A stretch of DNA of 64,000 bases, taken from the NCBI GenBank assembly GCA_012295275.1, contig CM022676.1:11659160-11723159 (forward strand), read 5' to 3'. The notes below the pieces were generated by a model, which did not search any database, was not told the origin of the DNA, and saw only the letters and a list, made by a program, of their open reading frames with translations. Within the stretch, counting starts at the first letter, position 1; each line of letters opens with the position of its first letter. Source of the stretch: Chrysomallon squamiferum (lineage: Eukaryota > Mollusca > Gastropoda > Neomphalida > Peltospiridae). The position numbers and the translations under genes were made by a program. Of the stretch, positions 13,901-25,390 are shown one piece after another.

Positions 13901-16900
13901 TACTGGTGGTGCTACCGGTGGTGGTGCTAGTTGTAGGGGTGGTGGTGGTGGTGGTTTCTATAATTAAATTGCAACAAGACTTCATTAGAATGATTGTTTC
14001 ATTTTTGACTGACATGGTTCTGTCGTCAGACTCACAACCACCAAGCTCTAGTTTCCAGAAATCTGTCAGTGATGACAAACTGTTTTCTTTACAGAACTTC
14101 ACAACACAGTATCCTTACTTCATCTCTCTCTCTCTCTCTGCATAACTCACAAACACATACACACCAGTGTCTGTTCAAATCAGATGTCCACTGGTATCGT
14201 TATTACAAGTCCCTTGCACTTCACGTTTAAACCTGGTGACACTTACCTTTACACATCAAAACTAATCACAGATGAGAATATTTAGAATAATTCCAACGAA
14301 CACACACACACACACTAACACTAAAAACAAAGGATATGCCGTGTTATTCTGCAGGTTGATCACTTGTTTGAGCTTCCACATACACTACATTTGTCAAGTT
14401 CTTTCACCGGTAGATAGAAATACTAGTCTTAACATTTCACATAAAAAAGGAATTACTGAATGTGTATTCATGTCACAATAATAAATAAAACTGAAAAAAG
14501 TATCAAATTGTCATAAATAATAATTAAAGCAAATCAGTACTGCCAACTGAAATCATACAAAAGGTTTTCTTTTAAAACAAGATTAATTTGTTTCCACTGA
14601 AGAAACTTTCCCTCCCTGACATACCAATAGTTTGATGACACTAATAAAACCAGATGAACATACTTCCCAGGTGAAATTTAAATCTGATGTGTATTTGAAA
14701 TTAGAATAAGAAGTTAGTATGGAGTAACTAGTATGTAACAATAATTTAAAAAATAAGTATTAGTAACAAACAACTGTTTGTGTGTAATTGTTAAGAAAGT
14801 AATTTTAGTTTTAATTCAACAGTAGTAACCCTCTCTGCAGAGCTTGTACTTCAAATGTGTACATTTAGCCAAAATCACTGCACAGACATTTCAACTTGTT
14901 TCCAATATTCACAACAGTCTTCATTAAAACTCTGTAATACAGTCACTTTCTAGTGACAAACATTATCACCAGCTGAAAGATACAGAACTACAAGCTGTAC
15001 AACATGGATAAACATCCATTTCATTGGCTGAATGTTTGAGAATGAGCCAATGAAAGCATGTGACACATCTGTGCAGTGTTTGTGGCTGTAGTCAACTGTA
15101 AAAGGGTTAAACTGAGTGCAGTGATTCCTTCCCCACAGACTCTGATCTCATACTTAGTGACTACACCAGAGAAGAAACCAGTAACAGCAACATTTCTTTC
15201 CTATAAACATTCTCAAAGGCAGTGCATGTCACAGTGACTTTGATAAATTGATTCTGGCTAGAACAGGGAAAAAGATCCAGATTTCAAGATCATGCCTGTA
15301 AGTTAAATGTATGTCAAAGTGATGAATATCAACTGACAATGGCATTCATTTTGTTGAAACTGAAGAACCAAACAATTCATCTGGTCATGGTCATATATTT
15401 TGATCATTATAAATTATTATTATTATATTATTTTATTGTTATTATTTTTTTTAAAACATTAAATTTAGCAATAAAAATTGCATTCAGTCTATCAGTGTAC
15501 ATATAAATCAGAGATCAGAAATCTGTGGTTTCAGGAAACACCAGAACATGGAACAGAAACCCCCAAAACATCACAGTGGACACTTCCATTTCAGTTCTTC
15601 CGGAATGGTCCAAAGTAATTGTGGGTAGGATGGCTTACCCTCAACTTCTGCGACAATATGTTTGAAATTGGAACCAGGGACTGATGAAGTAGTCATGATT
15701 GATATGGAGGTGAATTCTGTAACATTCATTGGTAAATAAAAGTATTTTTTAAAATAACTATAATATGTACTGATGTTTGTTAACTGCTGTATACTCTATG
15801 TCTATTTAGTTACTTAATGCTGAAATGTTTATACAAATGTTTAAATAATTATTAAACTTATCTCTGTATTTCAGTTGCTGGCATATTAACATACTGGTTA
15901 ACTAAAAGAAACATTAAGTAAAAAAATAAATAAATAAATAAATGAAATAAATAAATAAATAAGAATATTTGGCTGCCTTAAACTACATGACCAAATGAGA
16001 ATAATCTTTTAAGCTTTAATGTATTCATTTGTTTTTAGTATTATTTCAGAATTGAATTAAATAAATGAACAAATGGATGAAATTTTTAGTCGCATTTCTG
16101 AAGAAAAAAAATTGGTACTATTCCAACAACAAAACCAGACAACTGTAAAAAAAATTATAAATAAAATTCTTGTTAAATTATGAATCATAAGAATTAAGTA
16201 GCAACTGCTTGAAACAAAAACAGCTGTCAAATATTAAACAGGTTAGTACAGACTCAGCTTGAGCAGACTATTCCACAACACTACGTCTGATGATGTATTA
16301 CGTGGTGGTGCAAAACATTTTATAGCCGTAATACCTTTGCTAATAATAAAGTATTAAAATAAACTTTTTGAAACAAGCCCAAAACAAATTATATTGTTTG
16401 ACATTTTCTGTATTTTTATTTTTATTTAGACATGTATGGGTTTATGATTATCAAGAATTCTGAAAACTTGATTAAGTTACCCCTCCATTCCACCCTCCCC
16501 CCTTTGACTGATATACAGAAACATGTAGAAATATTACAAAAAGAGTCTTTTTTTTAATTTTATTTTTTATTTTTTATTTATTATATATATTTTAATAAAT
16601 AAACTACATTGTTATATTACAGCCTCTTATTACAGTTGTTCAGTCTGACTCCTAATTTTTTTTTTAAAAAGAAATATTATTTAACATTCATGACATTAGT
16701 TACTTTATTATTTAGCAAAATTTGTATTTAAACACAAGAACATGAAATAGAAAAGCTTATTTGCAGAAAAATTTAATGATTAGGAAAGAATATTCTCCTA
16801 AATTTTAAACAAAAATGATTTCAGCAATAGTATTCTAGAAAAAAAATGCATCTTTATATCCTACTGTAAATATTATTAATATTATCATTATCATTATTAA

Positions 16901-19524
16901 TATTATGCTGTTACTATTATAATTTTTTAAATTACTATTTTTATAATTATTACTATTATTATTACTATTATTATTATTTCTACCATTATAATTGTTTTAT
17001 TATTACCATTATTATTACTACATTTATCATTATCTTTATTGTTATTAAAGGTTACTCTTCTAGTCCAGCTGTATTAAGGCCACCTCTGTTTGCATCACCT
17101 CGCACACAGTTTTGTAAAACAGAAGCTGAATCTGAAGTAACAGAGACTTGAACATTTTGTTGTGTTAATAACTGGTCTAGATAATCTTACCATGGGACAC
17201 TGGGACTGCTGAAATGAATGATGTAACAAAATGAAAAATGATGTCACAATACTCAAGTGTTTCATGCTTTGATAAAACACACACAACTTGTCCCGCATTC
17301 TGAAACCAAAGTGGTTAATAATACGAAAAAAAAAATAATACACGAATAAATAAAAATGGGTAGATAGATAAATGAATAAATATTTTTTGTAATGAAGATT
17401 AAAATAGACTAATGATAAATGAAAATACATACACATAATTGTGTTATTAATTGTTATCTAAATAAACAAATGATATATTTAAAACAAAATAAGTAAACAA
17501 ATAAAATAAATAAATGAGCATATATATAAATAAATAAAATAGTAAGGAAATAAATAAATATAAATAAAACAAATATAGGTAAATAACTGAATAAACATCA
17601 ATAAATAAATAAATAGAAATAAATATAGTTAAGTAACTAACTAAATAAATAAATATAATAAATAAATAAACAAAGAGATAAACAAGGCTGTTGTTCCTGG
17701 CTAGGTAACTACTTGATACAAGTAATTCTAGTTACAGGAGATATGTTTATTTTCTATTTGGGACTAATCATGCAGAACCTGTACGGTTTCATCATTTTTA
17801 AAACAACTTGGAAAACAAATAATTTTAGATATCTACCCAAACACAAATTAACCAAAAAATATAATATTTAAATATTAAAAAAACCAAACAAACAATTACT
17901 ACAGAATGAATAGTAATCAGAAATATTATTTCAGTTATTTACGTATGTAGTTATTTATGTTGGTGTTTATTTATTTAATCCTAAATACTATTTCATATTT
18001 TGTATAATAAAATTCATTTTGAATGAAAATAGAGTAACTTTATCATTGTCTTTGTTGTGAGGAAGTCAGTGTTTCTCAAATACAAGACCACAATTTCTAA
18101 CAAGTAAAATAAATAAAACAGACCAAATTTCTTTTTTAAATGAACACCTAACCAAGGCTCTAGAAAACCCTGAGTGGTTTGAGTGGTGGAACAAATTAAA
18201 GTAAAAGAAAAAGACAAAACGTCACTGACCACCGAGTCCTTTTGATGTTTTGAAGATCTTTGTTCCCTTGGGCGACTCGCCGATGGAGTTGATGGCGATG
18301 ATTTCAACGCTGTAGTAAGACTCGGCATCCAGGTGATCCAGCTTGTAGTCAGTTATGTCCCCTTTGGCAATCGTCTTGACAATGGGTTCGCTAAGAACAC
18401 GTTCTACCATCCAGTTAGGAGCATCCCCTTTCACATCAACCTGAAACACAATCAGTACACACTCAGCATTTCTCAACCTGCCTGTTTGTCTGTCTGTGTG
18501 TCTGTCACATACCTCACTGATCAGTTTTATATCTAGATCTCTGTTATCTATCTATCTACCTGTATCTACATATCTCTCTCTGTATGTATCCATCTCTATC
18601 TGGATAAATACACAGATAGATAGATAGACAGATAGATAGATAGATACAGTTATTTTCTGTATTAGGGTGATTTTTCACCTGTAAAAACAGCTTTTCACTT
18701 ACAAAAAGTCTTTTTTCTTTTTTGTGTTTACTGAACTAAAATTATATTTCTGTCTTCAGAACTGATATTTACATACAGTTTATCTTTGCATGTTTCTCCA
18801 ACCATAAATATTCTGTTGTCACTAAAATTGTTATGTCTGCAGTACAGTTTACATTGAAAATAATCGTGACTGCTATATACTGGCATAATATTTCTTCACT
18901 ACAAAATATTAAATCTTATTGTTTTGTTTACTTTATTTTTTATTATTATTTTTTTATATCCTTCCTATTACTCATGGGGCCTGATATTAGATGCTGAATC
19001 ACGAAACATCAACAGATATTTTTAAACTTGTATAGAAAACCGTGCTCACTTTTGAGTATGTGATGCGATAGTGAGTGAGTGGTGAGCCGCCTGTGAGCGG
19101 TTTCTTCCAGACAGCTGTGTACGAAGTAGCCTGGTCGCCATAGTGACTAGACGTGATCTCCACCATGCCAGGAACACCTACAACAACATCACATTTTTAA
19201 AGTTTTGTGTCACACTGAAACTTTCAATTTTGAATATTATTTGTAATGTACACAATTAAACTTGAAACGTCTCTGACCATTACATTCTTTCACAAACAAA
19301 CACACACACACACGCACACGCACGCACGCACGCACGCACGCACGCGAAATGCCCTGACTACTTCACACCATGTAATTCCATTCCACACCCAATTCCTTTA
19401 ATAAAAAAAATAATAAAATTTAAAATAATTCCAGACTCCACCCAGCTTTCATAAATAATTATTAAAAAAAAATTAAAAACAATTCCAGACTGAACCCAAT
19501 TTTATAACAAAAAAAACCTAATAA

Positions 19525-19555
<31 letters not shown>

Positions 19556-22500
19556 ACAAATAAAAAGGAATAAAGGCAATTCCAGGCTACTTACGGACGT
19601 TAGGCGTAGTCTCTGAAATGACAGCTTCAGCACCGTCGCCCACAGCATTGCGTGCTTTGACCGTGATAACGTACACCTTGTTTGCCTGCAGATCCCTCAG
19701 TGTGTATTTAGTCCTTGGTTCATTTGGGTCACTGCCTGAAACACACACATTGCACAGTGACAAATCATACATTTAATCATTTAGACTCTTCTACAGCAGA
19801 CACAAATGAAGATTAATCTCCTGACTAGAGGCTGGTATCTGGGATAACATAATATTGTTGATACATTATCAATAAATTAAAATCAACTGAAGTATATTCA
19901 TCTTTTGTAGACAATGTGATGTTCATGCTCAATGAACAATTTTTTTTTTTTTTGTGTCTGTGAATGGAATTTATTATGAGAGAAATTCTGAGCAGTAAGA
20001 GGAATACTGGTTATGTAACACTACAGGAATGTATCTGGTGTTTCAGTCTCCCACCTGTTAACATGTTAACAAGTTGCTGGTATCTTTCCCATCTGTTAGT
20101 TTATCAGTAATGTTTTCTTCTTCTTTTTACTTCTTTTTGTCTGTCTGTGTGTGTGTGTGTGTGTGTCTGTGTGTGTATGTTTGTCTGTCTGTGTGTGTGT
20201 GTGTGTGTGTGTCTGTGTCTGTGTGTGTCTGTATGTATGTCTCTGTTTGTGTGTGTGTCTATGTGTGTGTCTGTGTGTGTGTCTGTGTGTCTGTCTCTGT
20301 GTGTCTGCCTGTGTCACTGTCTCTCTGTGTCTGTCTGTGTCACTCTGTGTGTCTGCCTGTGTCACTGTCTGTGTGTGTCTGTCTCTGTGTGTCTGTTTGT
20401 GTCACTGTCTCTGTGTGTCTCTGTGTGTGTCTGTCTGTGTGTATGTCTGTGTGTCTGTGTGTGTGTACTTACTGACAGGAGCGCGAGCTGTTTTTGTTTC
20501 ATCGCTACCCTCCGCCCGATACAGAATCTTGTACGCGAGAATGTCCTGACCCCCATCACTCAGGGGTGGGGTGATCGCCAGCTGAATGGTGGTGGGCGTG
20601 GTCTCTACAGTGGAGACACTGGGCTGACCGGGGGTCTCTGAAGTGAAAACAAACAAAACAGATTCACAATCTTTTGTATTTTTATTCAATACACAGAAAA
20701 TGAAAATTTAGTGTCACTAAATGCAGAATGTATGTTAATGTGGACAAGATGGAGAGAAGAGGAGTATTTGAAGGATGAATTCAGAATGAATGGTAGTGAA
20801 GGAAAGTTGATCTGGCGAGAACTCACCTGCTTTCTTCAGCTCAATCTCGTGTGGAGTTGTGCCGTGGATGTTGGTTGCCTTGCAGACGTACGTACCGAAG
20901 ATGTAGTCGCGATTCCCCACGTTGACATTCACCTGAATGCAACAAAATATAACAAAATATAAACAAATAAATAAATAAACAAATAAACAAATATTTAAAC
21001 AAACAAATAAATAAATAAATAAACAAATAAATAAATAAATAAACAAATAAATAAACAAATAAATAAATAAAGAAATAAATAAAATAATGTGAGACACATT
21101 TACTTTTGTAAATATAAATTTAGAAATTAAAACAAAGATTGGAACCAATACTAATTCTGAGTTTGTAAGATTCATTGAGTACACTGTTAACTAAAAACTC
21201 AGTGAGCACACTGTTAACTAAAAACTCAGTGAGCACACTGTTAACTAAAAACTCAGTGAGCGCACTGTTAATTAAAAACTCACAGTGAGCGTACTGGTGA
21301 GCTGGCGGATGCCTCGCTGCATGGCCTGTGAGAATGTGGAGTTGGAGAACTTCGGCTCCAGCTCTTCTCCGTTGTGATTCCAGACGATGGTGGGCTCCGG
21401 GGCTCCGTCTGCCACACACTTGATGTCTGTGGCGTGGTTCTCCCACCCGTACGTCTGGCTGTGCGGTTTGTGAAGTGAGGCTTGACTGAAAGTAAAACGT
21501 GTTAAAACTCAGCTTCATGTGTTGTTTATTCTGAAGTTCATGTTTATTCCTATCACTTGACTGTAAACTCATGTGTTGTTTGACTGAAAGTAAAACGTGT
21601 TAAAACTCAGCTTCATGTGTTGTTTATTCCTATCACTCTTAAAACTCAGCTTCATGTGTTGTTTATTCCTATCACTCTTAAAACTCAGCTTCATGTTTAT
21701 TCCTATCACTCTTAAAACTGTACAGAACCTGTACACTTGTATTTTACAAAAAATATAACCAATTACCCCCAAAAAATAGTAAGTGTATGCATATAAAAAC
21801 AAAATTTACATTCTACAAAAAATAAACTTTACTAATCTACAAAAATTAAACCTAATAATCCACAAAACGTAACCTTACTGATCTACTAAAACTCTAACTT
21901 TACATTTCACAAAAAAAAAAACGACTACTGATCTAGAAAAAATACAGCTTACATTCTAGAAAAGCTAATCTAGAAGAAAAGAAAAAAGCTGTGCTTACAC
22001 TCCACGATGAGGGAGCCTGTTTTGTTGTCCTCTCCGCCCGAGTTCCGCGCAGTACACGTGTAGTTGTTTGTGTCCTCCGGCTTCAGCGACGCAAACTTCA
22101 GACTGTACTCCTTCTTTGTTATTCGTCCTTCTCTCTCTTCCGATTCCTCAATACTGAATGATGTCCCCTGTTAACAATATTTTAATAATTATACTGCATA
22201 GAAATATCTTATCCTGAACAGAGAAACCTGTAACAGACTATTTTATTAACACAGCTGTAAAACGTGGTAACATACACTGAATGATGTCCCCTGTTAATAG
22301 TATTTTAATAATTATACTGCATACAGGTACTCAACCATTTTATTTAACATTTTTAAGACACACACACACACACATTTTCACATGCATAAACTTGCAAGCA
22401 ACCTTTTATCAAATAGCAACAGTATCTTTATTATTATACCCTTTTGCATGAATTAAATCTCAATTTCAAAGAGAAGCAGCAAAATTATACTTTTAAAATA

Positions 22501-25357
22501 TTAAATATTCAATTATTTTGTTAATGTTATAAAAAAATATATATATAAACCGATGTAAATTCTGACTACGTAAACATTCCTATTTAGTTTTACCACTCAA
22601 AACATTCACAAAATTAAAATCTGTCTGCCAGCTTGTTTTGCGAAACTCTCTGAAGAGCCCTGGGCTAGAACGGGAGAAAGATAATAATGAGAACTAAAAA
22701 ATGAGCTTTTCTCACTTCTCCTCCTGCCAGAGGCACGTTGGTATTTTTAATTTTCCAGCTCATTGCAGGAACCGGGTCGCCCCTAGCAACGCATTTCAAC
22801 ACAGCAGCGCTATGTGCAGGTTTTGACACGTCCTCAATTGGATCAATGGTGGGTGGAACTGGAAAAAAGTCAAATAAAAATATCATGCGTTTACTCTGAA
22901 ATTCAAACATCGTTTCACTTGATGGTCTGTCCGAGACGACGGTAAACATTTAAAAATGTTTACAACTATTAACTTTCTGACTCTGACAATTGTCAGTGAA
23001 TAAAGTCACACAAATGTATGAATTATTTACGATTACAGTAGCCTTACACACACCCAAAACATCAACAGAGGTATTATCCCCATTGATGTATATCTCATAC
23101 ATCACAAAACATTAACATGAAACGTAACTGATACATACCTACAACACAGGCATCACTGATGTATCTCATACATCATAAAACATTAACATGAAACGTAACT
23201 GATACATACCTACAACACAGACATCCCTGATGTATCTCATACATCACAAAACATTAACATGAAACGTAACTGATACATACCTACAACATCAACACATCCC
23301 TGATGTATCTCATACATCATAAATCATTAACATGAAACGTAACTGATACATACCTACAACATCAACAGACATCCCTGATGTATCTCATACATCATAAAAC
23401 ATTAACATGAACCCTTACTGATACATACCTACAACACAGACATCACTGATGTATCTCATACATCATAAAACATTAACATGAACCGTAACTGATACATACC
23501 TACAACATCAACACAGACATCACTGATGTATCTCATACATCATAAAACATTAACATGAACCCTTACTGATACATACCTACAACATCAACACTGACATCAC
23601 TGATGTATCCCACACACTTTAAAACATTTAATATAAAAGCAGGTTATCACTTACCTACAACATCGACATTGACATCAGCAGAGGCGTTGCCACCCTTGTT
23701 GTAAGCCATACACACGTACAAGCCCTCATCTGTGTCTTTGAGTTTCTCTATGATAAGAATTCCATTCGTCTCATCTATCTGGTACTGTGGCCCATTCTGC
23801 AGCGCTATCTTTGACTGACCCTGTAACAGTTGTAACCAACACTTAGCTTTCTTAGCAAGAGACAGAGACTGACAGAGAGAGACAGAGACAGAGACAGAGA
23901 CAGAGAGAGAGACAAAAAGAGAAAGAGACAGAGAGAGAAAGAGAAAGAGAGAGAGAGAAAGAAAGAAAGAAAGACAGACAGAGAGAGAGAGTAATAAGAT
24001 GCAAGAGAGTAATAAGATGCAAGACAGATGGATGGACAGACAGGAATGTAACACGATGGAAGAGAAAATAAGAGGAAAAGAAAAGATGGAGAAAAGATGG
24101 AGATTAGAAGGATAAGACAAAGAAACAATGTTTACCTTGAAGAATTTGAACTTTGGCTGGGGGTCTCCTGAAGCCTCACATTTCATCTCAAAACGTTTTC
24201 CAGCGATTGCATTCGAGATGACTGGTCCACGAACCATGCTGGGTGGAACTGGAAAAACAGAGCACACATGTTGTTCAACTGTATGACACAGCTCTGTCTA
24301 CATTCACATGAGAATTAGCAGTAACAGATGTTTCATATCTGCCTTCCCATAAACTGATTTATCAAAAAGCTGTGTTACGGAACACTGAAGTGACAAGGAA
24401 ATGGAACAACTCCACTGGGAGAATTATCTCCCCTTAAAGTCACAGGCTTTCTTATGCAAAGAATTATTATTATTAATACTACTAATAATAAAAATTGTAA
24501 CAATAAATAAATAAATAAAATGTCACCTACTTCTCACTTTGACTGTTATTTCATGTGACTGAAAGTCTCCAAAGTTTTGGACATACACCATACAGACATA
24601 GATACCATTGTCAGCCTCAGTGATATTCTTAATCATCAGTCCATTTGACTTCTGTACTATTCTCTCTCCTGAAACAAAACAGTACAGTCACCTGAATAAA
24701 GTAGTGTATATTAACTGTACAAGTCACCTGAATAAAGTAGTGTATATTAACTGTACAAGTCACCTGAATAAAGTAATGTATATTAACTGTACAATACAGT
24801 CACCTGAATAAAGTAATGTATATTAACTGTACAACAGTCACCTGAATAAAGTAATGTATATTAACTGTACAGTACAGTCACCTTAATAAAGTAATGTATA
24901 TTAACTGTACAGTACAGTCACCTGAATAAAGTAATGTATATTAACTGTACAATACAGTCACCTGAATAAAGTAATGTATATTAACTGTACAATACATTCA
25001 CCTGAATAAAGTAATGTATATTAACTGTACAGAACAGTCACCTGAATAAAGTAATGTATATTAACTGTACAGAACAGTCACCTGAATAAAGTAATGTATA
25101 TTAACTGTACAATACAGTCACCTTAATAAAGTAATGTATATTAACTGTACAGTACAGTCACCTCACTGCTGATTGTGTTGATGTTGCTCTGGGACCTTCT
25201 GGTGATGTGGCTCAGTGGAGCATGTCAGGTAAGCAATTTCCATGAATTACTGATAGCTTCCACAACATCTTTCTTACCATGTTACAGCCTTTTACACACA
25301 ACAGCAAAACTTTACCTGTTATCTTTGTAGTGTCGCAATCACTTCTGCCTTTCAGTA

Positions 25358-25390
<33 letters not shown>

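Larger units (their letters stand above)
8270..18229 (-). other. Alternative-splicing region between FN3-2 and the GPI exon
   Basis: About 10 kb of AT-rich sequence between two confident phase-1 junctions. It contains the candidate stalk exons listed separately, microsatellites, and degenerate repeats. No membrane-spanning exon was recognised. Confidence 0.7.

Noticed and set aside
15022-15162. 46-codon phase-1 frame after TCTGGTGTAG reading [12 protein letters not shown]...
   Set aside because: Looks FN3-like at the start by chance; no matching fold, weak hydrophobic end, and an open frame of that length is not rare.
17270-17300. Acceptor TTTGGTTTCAG followed by AATGCGGGACAA as a 12-15-nt micro-exon
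   Set aside because: Frame would fit but both possible donors (GTTGTG, GTGTGT) are poor.
20074-20641. Open frames of 130-164 codons, both strands
   Set aside because: They translate the TGTG/TGTC repeat (Cys-Val or His-Thr runs); the only real coding part is exon 12 at 20473-20637.
23647-24267. 206-codon minus-strand frame spanning exons 6 and 7
   Set aside because: The frame happens to run through intron 6; the middle is Ser/Leu repeat from a GA tract and the splice sites on both sides are good, so it is two exons.
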